A stretch of 10,970 bases of DNA, taken from the NCBI GenBank assembly GCA_025965815.1, contig JAOPWF010000297.1:1-10970 (forward strand), written 5' to 3'. Made by a program: the position numbers and the translations under genes. Below the pieces are notes generated by a model. That model worked only from the letters and a program-made list of their open reading frames with translations, did not search any database and was not told where the DNA came from. This document shows, in pieces, positions 1 to 5,292 of the stretch (positions are counted from its first letter, which is position 1; the number at the start of each line of letters is the position of its first letter). Origin of the DNA: Mycobacterium sp. (GTDB lineage Bacteria; Actinomycetota; Actinomycetes; Mycobacteriales; Mycobacteriaceae).

Positions 1-1
1 C

Positions 2-22
2 CGTCCCGCGACGGATGGGACG
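2..22. repeat. Short inverted repeat at the left edge
   Basis: CGTCCC (2-7) and GGGACG (17-22) are perfect 6-bp inverted arms around a 9-nt loop, just upstream of the DUF1801 gene. It could be the end of a terminator for a gene outside the window or an operator-like site. The window edge prevents a decision. Confidence 0.3.
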
Positions 23-39
23 CGTGTGATCCTCGGGGT

Positions 40-432
40 GTGGACTACCTGAAGGACCCCAGAGTCGACGCGTACATCGACCCCCTGCCGGACTGGCAGC
101 AGCGGATCTGCCGAGAGGTCCGCGACCTGGTGCACGCCGCCGACTCCGAGGTAGCCGAGACGATCAAGCGGACGGTGCAGCCGTACTTCGTGCTCGACGG
201 CAACGTCTGCGCGCTGCTGGCCACCAAGGACCACGTCAACGTGTTCCTCTACGACGGTGGCATCGTGCCCGAACCGGACGGCATCATCACCGGCGGCCAC
301 GACAACAAGACCGCCCGCACCGTCGCGATCTACCGCGATGACACCGTCAACGCTGCCGCACTGACCGCGATGTTCCGCCAGATCATCGCCAACGACCGCG
401 CGGGCGGTTGGCGCAAGCTCAAGCAGCGCTAA
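40..432 (+). CDS. DUF1801 domain protein
   Basis: A 130-residue cytoplasmic protein whose whole length looks like the DUF1801 (YdhG-like) family, whose biochemical role is unknown. Recognisable stretches are the N-terminal helical part (DPRVDAYIDPLPDWQQ), then TIKRTVQPYFVLDGN and the central beta part with KDHVNVFLYDGG, and a C-terminal helix after TARTVAIYRDD. There is no signal peptide or membrane segment. The GTG start at 40 gives the natural MDYLKDPRV beginning, but the frame is open to the left edge of the window and no ribosome binding site is visible, so a start further upstream cannot be excluded. The TAA stop overlaps the stop codon of the convergent fadD8 gene (shared bases 429-432), leaving no room for a terminator between them. 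Family confidence is high; function is unknown. Confidence 0.85.
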   Translation: MDYLKDPRVDAYIDPLPDWQQRICREVRDLVHAADSEVAETIKRTVQPYFVLDGNVCALLATKDHVNVFLYDGGIVPEPDGIITGGHDNKTARTVAIYRDDTVNAAALTAMFRQIIANDRAGGWRKLKQR

Positions 433-2027
433 CCCACACTGCGGCCCGCACCTTCCCAGAACTTGGCGCGCACGGCCTTCTTGTCCGGCTTGCCGAGCCC
501 GGTCAGCGGTAGTGCGTCGACCACGACGACCTGCTTGGGCGACTGCACCGAGCCCTTCCGCTCCTTGACCGCGGCCTGGATCTCCGACGTCATCGTCGCG
601 ACGGCATCGTCGTCAATCGCATCGGAGCGCAGCACCACCACGGCGGTGACGGCCTCACCCCATTTCTCGTCGGGGGTACCGACGACGCACACCTGCGCGA
701 CGGCCGGGTGCTCGGCGATCACGTCCTCCACCTCACGGGGGAACACGTTGAATCCGCCGGTGACGATCATGTCTTTGACCCGGTCGACGATGAACCAGAA
801 GCCGTCCTCGTCTTCGCGGGCAATATCGCCGGTATGCAGCCAGCCGCCGGAGAAAGTATCGGCGGTCGCCTCCGGCAGGTTCCAGTAGCCGCCGGCAAGC
901 AGTGGCCCGCTGACGCAGATCTCGCCGGGCTCGCCCTGCTGCACCGGCTTGCCGTCCTCGCCGAGCAGCGCGCAGCGGGCGAACAGCGTCGGGCGCCCGC
1001 ATGATGTCAGCCGCTTCTCGTCGTGGTCAACCTTGGCCAGGTACGTGATGGCCATCGGCGCCTCGGACTGCCCGTAGTACTGGGCGAAGATCGGGCCGAA
1101 CCGGCGGATGGCCTCGGCCAGCTGAACCGGGTTGATCGCTGACGCGCCGTAGTAGACCGTCTCCAGCGTCGACAGGTCCCGGGTGCGCGAATCCGGGTGG
1201 TCCATCAGCGCGTACAGCATCGACGGCACCAGCATTGTCGCGGTGATCCGTTGCTCCTCAATTATTCTCAGGACCTCGCCCGGGTCGAACTTGCCGAGCA
1301 CGATCATCTCGCCGCCCTTGATCACGGTCGGGCTGAAGAAGGCCGCCCCGGCGTGCGACAGCGGTGTGCACATCAGGAACCGCGGGTTCTCGGGCCACTC
1401 CCACTCAGCCAACTGGATCGACGTCATCGTGGTCGTGGCCCCGGCGGTCATGATCACGCCCTTCGGCTTGCCGGTCGTCCCGCCGGTGTAGGTCAGCCCG
1501 GTGATGTGATCCGGCGCCAGTTCCGCGGCGACCAGCGGTCGTGGCTGGTATTTGGCGGCTTCGGCGTTGAGGTCCCTGGCCACGTCGGCGAGCGCCTCGG
1601 GGACCGGGCCGATGGTGAGGATCTGCTTAAGCGAGTCGACACGGTCCAGCAGGCCTAACGCCCGCTCGACGAACATCGGGTTCGGATCGATGACCAGCGA
1701 GGTGACCCCCGCATCGGAGAGCACGTAGGCGTGATCGTCGAGTGATCCGAGCGGGTGTAGCGCGGTGCGCCGATAGCCCTGGGTCTGTCCGGCGCCCACG
1801 ATCATCAGCACCTCGGGCCGGTTCAGCGAGAGCAGTCCGACGGCGGTGCCGGTGCCCGCTCCCAGCGCTTCGAACGCCTGGATGTACTGGCTGATGCGGT
1901 CGGCGAGTTGGCCGCCGGTCAGCGTGGTGTCACCGAGGAACAGCACCGGCTTGTCCTTGTGGCGCTTGAGCGCGCCCGCGAGCAGGTGACCGGAATGAAT
2001 GGGGGTACGCAGCAACTCGACCGTCAT
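429..2027 (-). CDS. fadD8: Acyl-CoA synthetase / fatty-acid-CoA ligase, FadD8-like
   Basis: A 532-residue ANL-superfamily adenylating enzyme expected to activate a carboxylic acid with ATP to the acyl-adenylate and then the CoA thioester. Visible motifs are the P-loop YTGGTTGKPKG (about 180-190), YYGQSE (about 317-322), GWLHTGD (about 395-401), the hinge DRVKD (about 415-419) and the C-terminal catalytic lysine in LGKPDKK (K513). The sequence closely follows remembered M. tuberculosis FadD8 (Rv0551c); the natural substrate is not settled. The frame stays open 79 codons further upstream (to 2264), but homology begins at MTVELLRTPIHSG, so the ATG at 2025-2027 is chosen. This start has no Shine-Dalgarno; a TAGTCT -10 element ends 7 nt before it, suggesting leaderless translation. 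A KstR-like palindrome overlaps that promoter, pointing to sterol or fatty-acid-responsive control (inference). Confidence 0.92.
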   Translation of the reverse strand: MTVELLRTPIHSGHLLAGALKRHKDKPVLFLGDTTLTGGQLADRISQYIQAFEALGAGTGTAVGLLSLNRPEVLMIVGAGQTQGYRRTALHPLGSLDDHAYVLSDAGVTSLVIDPNPMFVERALGLLDRVDSLKQILTIGPVPEALADVARDLNAEAAKYQPRPLVAAELAPDHITGLTYTGGTTGKPKGVIMTAGATTTMTSIQLAEWEWPENPRFLMCTPLSHAGAAFFSPTVIKGGEMIVLGKFDPGEVLRIIEEQRITATMLVPSMLYALMDHPDSRTRDLSTLETVYYGASAINPVQLAEAIRRFGPIFAQYYGQSEAPMAITYLAKVDHDEKRLTSCGRPTLFARCALLGEDGKPVQQGEPGEICVSGPLLAGGYWNLPEATADTFSGGWLHTGDIAREDEDGFWFIVDRVKDMIVTGGFNVFPREVEDVIAEHPAVAQVCVVGTPDEKWGEAVTAVVVLRSDAIDDDAVATMTSEIQAAVKERKGSVQSPKQVVVVDALPLTGLGKPDKKAVRAKFWEGAGRSVG

Positions 2028-2034
2028 GCCGCTA

Positions 2035-2040
2035 AGACTA
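2035..2040 (-). promoter_or_regulatory. Probable -10 element of a leaderless fadD8 promoter
   Basis: On the minus strand TAGTCT fits the mycobacterial TANNNT -10 pattern and is separated from the chosen fadD8 ATG by 7 nt. Transcription would then begin at or next to the start codon. This agrees with the absence of a ribosome binding site. No clear -35 hexamer is seen, which is common in mycobacteria. Confidence 0.5.
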
Positions 2041-2052
2041 GAACGTGTTACA
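2039..2052. promoter_or_regulatory. KstR-like operator upstream of fadD8
   Basis: TAGAACGTGTTACA matches at every fixed position the published KstR consensus TNNAACNNGTTNNA (KstR is the TetR-family repressor of mycobacterial cholesterol catabolism). It starts 12 bases upstream of the fadD8 ATG and overlaps the candidate -10 element by two bases, a position expected to block RNA polymerase. Six fixed bases form the palindromic core. Binding and membership in the regulon are inferred from sequence only. Confidence 0.6.
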
Positions 2053-2123
2053 GAACTGAGTTCGGCCATCGGTCGATTCAGGTCCGCTCGCGGGGCTCGG
2101 AGGCTGCATATCCGCCAAACGTA

Positions 2124-2134
2124 ATACGGCGTAT
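2124..2134. repeat. Short palindrome in the fadD8/small-ORF intergenic region
   Basis: ATACG-G-CGTAT is a perfect 5-bp inverted repeat around one base. It lies in a relatively AT-rich part of the 270-bp divergent intergenic region. It may be an operator half of an unknown regulator; it could also be chance. Confidence 0.3.
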
Positions 2135-2201
2135 CCACGAGATGTAATAAGCCGGCAGCGTACCTATTTACGTTATGGGCAATTTCTTTGATCGCGAATT
2201 C

Positions 2202-2217
2202 GAGTAGTGCGCTACTC
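2202..2217. repeat. Operator-like inverted repeat
   Basis: GAGTAG and CTACTC form 6-bp inverted arms around TGCG. Size and symmetry fit a TetR- or GntR-type binding site. It lies about 80 bp upstream of the 26-codon reading frame at 2298. No regulator gene is adjacent to assign it to. Confidence 0.35.
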
Positions 2218-2245
2218 ACGTGTCCTTTGCGGGCTGTGGCTACCG

Positions 2246-2288
2246 TCCTCTTGACCGCACTCACCCAATTTTGGGTGCAACAAGAGGA
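2246..2288 (+). promoter_or_regulatory. Leader hairpin that can mask the ribosome binding site of the small ORF
   Basis: TCCTCTTG (2246-2253) is perfectly complementary to CAAGAGGA (2281-2288), which contains most of the Shine-Dalgarno of the reading frame starting at 2298. Nested inside is a second inverted repeat, CACCCAA (2262-2268) and TTGGGTG (2271-2277). A transcript starting upstream of 2246 could therefore fold with the ribosome binding site paired, giving translational control by temperature, ligand, protein or an RNA. The inner repeat could instead be a DNA operator. The folding is read by eye; no energy was calculated. Confidence 0.45.
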
Positions 2289-2297
2289 GAACGTTCG

Positions 2298-2378
2298 ATG
2301 AAGCGCAATTTCGTGAACTGGAATGTCACCATCAGCTGCGACAACGGCACAAGCACCCAGACCTCAACGTTCTTCTGA
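2298..2378 (+). CDS. Unrecognised 26-residue small protein or peptide precursor
   Basis: An ATG at 2298 is preceded by a strong Shine-Dalgarno (AGAGGAG, GGAG ending 8 nt before the start), unusually good for this window. The frame runs 26 codons to TGA at 2376-2378. The peptide starts MKRNFVNWNV, has one cysteine at residue 14, is rich in Ser, Thr and Asn (12 of 26), and ends STFF. It has no membrane segment or cleavable signal. The single cysteine with a Ser/Thr-rich C-terminal half would suit a modified peptide precursor, but no modifying enzyme, protease or transporter lies in the window and I recognise no family. Palindromes and a masking hairpin lie upstream and two hairpins downstream, making it look like a self-contained transcription unit. 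It could also be a regulatory RNA whose reading frame is incidental. Confidence 0.5.
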   Translation: MKRNFVNWNVTISCDNGTSTQTSTFF

Positions 2379-2403
2379 GCAATTCGTGCAACGGTGCGCA
2401 GGA

Positions 2404-2425
2404 GGCGGATCTGAATAGACCCGCC
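2404..2425 (+). repeat. Hairpin downstream of the small ORF
   Basis: GGCGG (2404-2408) pairs with CCGCC (2421-2425), and TCT (2410-2412) with AGA (2417-2419) around loop GAAT. The two helices are separated by a single A/C mismatch. The left arm overlaps an AGGAGG-like sequence at 2399-2404. It is the first of two tandem hairpins and may belong to the terminator or to a structured RNA. Confidence 0.4.
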
Positions 2426-2433
2426 GGCTCCAA

Positions 2434-2467
2434 TCCCTGACGGAGAGCTCAGCCTCTCCGTCAGGGA
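2434..2467. terminator. Strong hairpin, probable bidirectional terminator
   Basis: A perfect 14-bp stem (2434-2447 with 2454-2467; core CCCTGACGGAGAG) closes a 6-nt loop. It lies between two convergent units, the small ORF ending at 2378 and the YCII gene ending at 2489, where a shared terminator is expected. Neither side has a T-tract, which is common for mycobacterial hairpin terminators. Confidence 0.65.
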
Positions 2468-2488
2468 CCGGGCGTGCCGGAGCGTGCG

Positions 2489-2911
2489 TCAGCTTTTCTT
2501 GGCCTCCAGGTCTGCGCGCCACTGGGCTTCCTTCTGGATGTATTCGTTGTCCTGCGGGAAGTCTTCGGTCTCGGTCACCCGGCGTACCTCGAGCTTGACG
2601 CCAGGCCCCAACGGCGCCTTCTGCGCCCACTGCTTGGCCTCTTCCTTCGACGAGACCCCCAGGATCCAGAAGCCGTTGAACAGCTCCTTGGCCTCGGTGT
2701 ACGGGCCGTCGGTGACCACCGGCGGGTCGGCGCTGAAGTCGACGACGAACCCCTCCTCCGGTCCGGCGAGGCCTTCACCGGCCAGCAGCACACCGGCCTT
2801 CATCATCTCCTCGTTGAAGCGGCCCATCGCGTTGATGATCTCCTCGAACGGGATGTCCTTCGCGGCTGCCTCGGCTTCCGGGGTGGACCGCATGATCAGC
2901 ATGTAACGCAT
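2489..2911 (-). CDS. YCII / DGPF-domain protein
   Basis: A 140-residue cytoplasmic protein of the YCII-related family, recognised from the start MRYMLIMRSTPEAE, the central DGPYTEAKELFNGFWIL stretch (DGP at about 68-70) and the GVKLEVRRV strand. The family is ferredoxin-like in fold and related to muconolactone isomerase-like proteins; its function in actinobacteria is mostly unknown. Such genes often sit next to an extracytoplasmic-function sigma factor, but none is present here. The frame is open far upstream; the ATG at 2909-2911 is chosen because AGAAGGAGA precedes it at good spacing and the family starts there. An in-frame ATG 14 codons upstream lacks this support. The gene occupies the place where I expect the Rv0552 amidohydrolase in M. 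tuberculosis. It points away from menC and so is not part of the men operon. Confidence 0.88.
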   Translation of the reverse strand: MRYMLIMRSTPEAEAAAKDIPFEEIINAMGRFNEEMMKAGVLLAGEGLAGPEEGFVVDFSADPPVVTDGPYTEAKELFNGFWILGVSSKEEAKQWAQKAPLGPGVKLEVRRVTETEDFPQDNEYIQKEAQWRADLEAKKS

Positions 2912-3045
2912 CGTCGTCTCCTTCTGAGTGTTGGGAAGGGGCGCGTCCATCGTGCCCTCGATGACACGTCGAACGACACCCCGCCAAATCGACACGGTGA
3001 CCGAAAAAGTTTGACCTCCCTGGCGGGCTGGGGGCACCTCCCCTG

Positions 3046-3105
3046 GCGAGCAGACGCAGAATCGCATCTGAGCTGCGCATTCTGTGCGATTCCGCGTCTG
3101 CTCGC
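3046..3105. repeat. Large inverted repeat upstream of menC
   Basis: Arms of 21 bases (3046-3066, beginning GCGAGCAGACGC, and 3085-3105, ending GCGTCTGCTCGC) pair with one mismatch around an 18-base loop. The loop holds TGCGCATTCTG (3074-3084), which can pair with the inner end of the left arm (3057-3066) with one bulged base, so two exclusive foldings are possible. The right arm ends 23 bases before the ATG at 3129. It may be a terminator, an attenuator for menC, or a copy of a dispersed palindromic element. Confidence 0.65.
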
Positions 3106-3136
3106 GGGGGTTGCGGGAGACTGACACCATGGAGCG

Positions 3137-4096
3137 GTGGCGCCACCGCTGGAGGACCTCCTCGATCGGCTGCACGTCGTGGCGCTGCCGATGCGGGTGC
3201 GCTTCCGCGGCATCACCACCCGCGAGCTGGCGCTGATCGACGGCCCGGCCGGGTGGGGCGAGTTCGGCGCATTCCTCGAATACGGGCCGGCGGAGGCGGC
3301 GGCCTGGCTGGCGTCGGCCGTCGAATCGGCCTACCGGCAGCCGCCTGCGACCCGCCGCGACCGCATCCCCGTCAACGCCACCGTTCCGGCCGTCGACGCC
3401 GCCGCGGTGCCCGAACTGCTGGCCCGCTTTCCGGGTGCCCGCACCGCGAAGGTGAAGGTCGCCGAACCCGGACAGTCGCTGGCCGACGACGTGGCCCGCG
3501 TCGACGCGGTACGTGAACACGTGCCGACGGTGCGGGTCGACGCCAACGGCGGCTGGAGCGTCGCGCAGGCCGTCGACGCGGCCCGAGCGCTGACCGCGGG
3601 CGGCCCGTTAGAGTACCTCGAACAGCCCTGCGCCACGGTCGACGAACTGGCCGAGCTGCGCCGGCGGGTGGACGTACCTATCGCCGCTGACGAGAGCATC
3701 CGCAAGGCGGACGACCCGCTGCGCGTCGTCCGGATGAAGGCCGCCGACATCGCGGTGGTGAAGGTCGCGCCGCTCGGCGGCGTGTATCAGCTGCTCGACA
3801 TCGCAGCCCAGATCGATATCCCGATCGTGGTATCCAGCGCGCTGGATTCGGCGGTCGGGATCGGTAGGGGATTGCTCGCCGCGGCGGCACTGCCGCGCCT
3901 GGACCACGCCTGCGGCCTGGGCACCGGACGGCTGTTCGTCGAGGACGTCGCCGACGTGCCCGCTCCCGTCGACGGCTACCTGCCGGTCGCGGTGGTGACA
4001 CCCGACCCGACCAGGCTGCACGCCCTCGCGGCGCCGCCCGAGCGCAGGCAGTGGTGGATCGACCGCATCAGGGCCTGTTATCGGCTGTTGTCCTGA
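3137..4096 (+). CDS. menC: o-Succinylbenzoate synthase
   Basis: An enolase-superfamily enzyme that dehydrates SHCHC to o-succinylbenzoate in menaquinone synthesis. The 319-residue product follows remembered mycobacterial MenC (Rv0553) closely. Expected active-site residues are visible: KVK at 105-107, metal ligands D135 (RVDANGGW), E162 (EYLEQP) and D185 (AADES), and second lysine K209 (VVKVAP). It ends with the family's RRQWWIDR tail. The start is uncertain: the frame has a stop at 3122-3124 and its only start is GTG 3137, which lacks a well-spaced ribosome binding site. A good GGGAGA with 8-nt spacing instead serves an ATG at 3129 that is out of frame. M. tuberculosis MenC begins MIPVLPPLE, so GTG 3137 aligns with its Val4 and the native ATG should lie 9, not 8, bases upstream. 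A one-base loss or sequencing error is likely, but the rest of the enzyme is intact. Confidence 0.93.
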   Translation: MAPPLEDLLDRLHVVALPMRVRFRGITTRELALIDGPAGWGEFGAFLEYGPAEAAAWLASAVESAYRQPPATRRDRIPVNATVPAVDAAAVPELLARFPGARTAKVKVAEPGQSLADDVARVDAVREHVPTVRVDANGGWSVAQAVDAARALTAGGPLEYLEQPCATVDELAELRRRVDVPIAADESIRKADDPLRVVRMKAADIAVVKVAPLGGVYQLLDIAAQIDIPIVVSSALDSAVGIGRGLLAAAALPRLDHACGLGTGRLFVEDVADVPAPVDGYLPVAVVTPDPTRLHALAAPPERRQWWIDRIRACYRLLS

Positions 4097-4150
4097 TCTG
4101 TGGGGTGCACGGCGTAGACGACACGGTGTCCGGGCGCCAACACTGGACCC

Positions 4151-4543
4151 ATGACGCGATCGGTCGTGGTAGTCGGGTTTCCCGGCGTCCAGGCGCTCGA
4201 TCTGGTCGGGCCGTTCGAGGTGTTCACCGCCGTGTCGTTGTGCCTGGCGGCGGACGACCGCGGGGCCGACGGGTACGAGCCGGTGCCGGCGTCGGTGGAC
4301 GGCCGGTCGGTGGACACCGGAACGGGGCTGTCCTTCGTCACGTCGCCACTGCCCGACCCGACTCAGCCCGTCGACACAGTGGTGCTGCCCGGCGGCGCCG
4401 GGGTCGACGCGCTGCGGGAAAACCCCGAGTTCATCGGCTGGATCCAAGCCGTCACACGGCACGCCCGCCGATCCGCGAGGTGCAGGAGGCGATTGAGGCC
4501 GCGCCGGGCGGCACGCACAGCATCACCAAGGAGCGCAAGATGA
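4151..4543 (+). pseudogene. Truncated GlxA-type (DJ-1/AraC) transcriptional regulator remnant
   Basis: The first ~107 codons encode the beginning of a DJ-1/PfpI-like sensing domain as found in GlxA/FtrA regulators: MTRSVVVVGF, then LDLVGPFEVF and VVLPGGAGVDALRENPEFIGW. Intact family members are about 320 residues, with the domain continuing through the nucleophile-elbow region into a C-terminal AraC DNA-binding domain. Here homology stops at about 4470 and the frame runs through arginine-rich, non-family sequence to TGA. The elbow cysteine region and the whole helix-turn-helix part are missing, so it cannot work as a DNA-binding regulator. Downstream in another frame (ending at TGA 4494-4496) a short DPRGAGGD tail could be the original C-terminus, consistent with an out-of-frame internal deletion (inference). 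The stop overlaps the next gene's ATG as ATGA. It lies 54 nt after menC. Confidence 0.75.
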
Positions 4544-5292
4544 CACAGATCGCGATCGTGTTGTATCCCGGCTACACCGCCCTGGACTTCATCGGGCCCT
4601 ACGAGGTGCTGCGCAACCTGCCCGACGCCGAGGTCCGCTTCTTGTGGCACGAGCCCGGGCCGATCACCGCGGACTCCGGTGTGCTGGTGGTCGGGGCCAC
4701 GCATTCGTTCGCCGAGACACCGTCGCCAGACGTGATCCTGGTGCCGGGAGGTATGACGACCTTCGAGCACGCCCGCGACCAGAAGCTGCTGGACTGGCTG
4801 CGCCAGGCTCACCAGACCGCGACCTGGACGACGTCGGTGTGCTCCGGTTCGGTCATCCTGGCCGCCGCGGGCCTGCTGGACGGCAAGCGGGCGACATCGC
4901 ACTGGGCGGCCGTGACCGCATTGAAAGCCTTCGGCGCCATCCCGGTCGGCGACGAGCGCATCGTCCAGGAAGGTGACATCGTCACGGGTGCCGGCGTCTC
5001 GGCCGGCATCGACCTGGCGATGTGGCTGGCCGGCCAGATCGGTGGTGAGGCCCGCGCCAAGGCGGTGCAACTGGTCATCGAATACGACCCGCAGCCGCCG
5101 TTCGACTCCGGTCATCTGTCGAAGGCGTCGGCAGCGACCAAGGCGGCCGCGACCGCGATATTGGGCAAGGACCTGGTCAAACCCGCCCAGCTCAAGGCGA
5201 CCACGCTGCTGTTGTGGGAGCAGGCGCTGCGCGCGGCCCGCAACCGTCGCCGTCGTCGGCACCGCGACGTCGCGGTACCGTCGGCCGGGTGA
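4540..5292 (+). CDS. DJ-1/PfpI family protein, isonitrile hydratase-like
   Basis: A 250-residue class I glutamine-amidotransferase-like protein resembling Pseudomonas isonitrile hydratase (InhA), which converts isonitriles to N-substituted formamides. Visible are the N-terminal TQIAIVLYPGYTALDFIGPYEVL with D16, VILVPGG at 66-71, and the nucleophile elbow SVCSGS with Cys101, followed by AAAGLLDGKRATSHW. D16 and C101 are close to the InhA catalytic pair as I recall it. The actual substrate is unknown; a chaperone or thiol-protective role is also possible. AAGGAG lies 6 nt before the ATG and fixes the start, although the frame is open far upstream. Beyond about residue 233 the protein has an unusual Arg-rich tail that reaches the start of bpoC, overlapping it as GTGA. 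It lies inside the men operon next to a regulator remnant of the same superfamily, suggesting the two arrived as a pair (inference). Confidence 0.87.
   Translation: MTQIAIVLYPGYTALDFIGPYEVLRNLPDAEVRFLWHEPGPITADSGVLVVGATHSFAETPSPDVILVPGGMTTFEHARDQKLLDWLRQAHQTATWTTSVCSGSVILAAAGLLDGKRATSHWAAVTALKAFGAIPVGDERIVQEGDIVTGAGVSAGIDLAMWLAGQIGGEARAKAVQLVIEYDPQPPFDSGHLSKASAATKAAATAILGKDLVKPAQLKATTLLLWEQALRAARNRRRRRHRDVAVPSAG

Noticed and set aside
2175..2207. Ten-codon frame MGNFFDREFE
   Set aside because: No ribosome binding site and too short to separate from chance; only a loose -10-like TACGTT precedes it.
2028..2264. N-terminal extension of fadD8 by 79 codons
   Set aside because: The extension has no family resemblance, lies in palindrome-rich AT-rich DNA, and would contain the KstR-like site. 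Homology starts at the ATG at 2027.
2412..2440. Short frame after AGGAGG starting with CTG at 2411
   Set aside because: It needs a CTG start and encodes only nine residues; the SD-like sequence is better explained as part of a hairpin arm.
2912..3520. Long N-terminal extension of the YCII protein overlapping menC
   Set aside because: The extension runs antisense to menC and through the 21-bp hairpin; a strong ribosome binding site supports the start at 2911.
3608..4462. Long minus-strand open frames opposite menC and the regulator remnant
   Set aside because: Low-complexity Arg/His/Gly-rich translations typical of antisense frames in high-GC DNA; no family match.
4051..4539. Extended start of the DJ-1 protein at 4051
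   Set aside because: Most of the extension is Arg/Gly-rich out-of-frame translation of menC and the regulator remnant. AAGGAG 6 nt before 4540 fixes the start.
5214..5288. Extended start of BpoC at 5214
   Set aside because: It overlaps the DJ-1 coding sequence and is not part of the family; the GTG at 5289 matches the known N-terminus and length.
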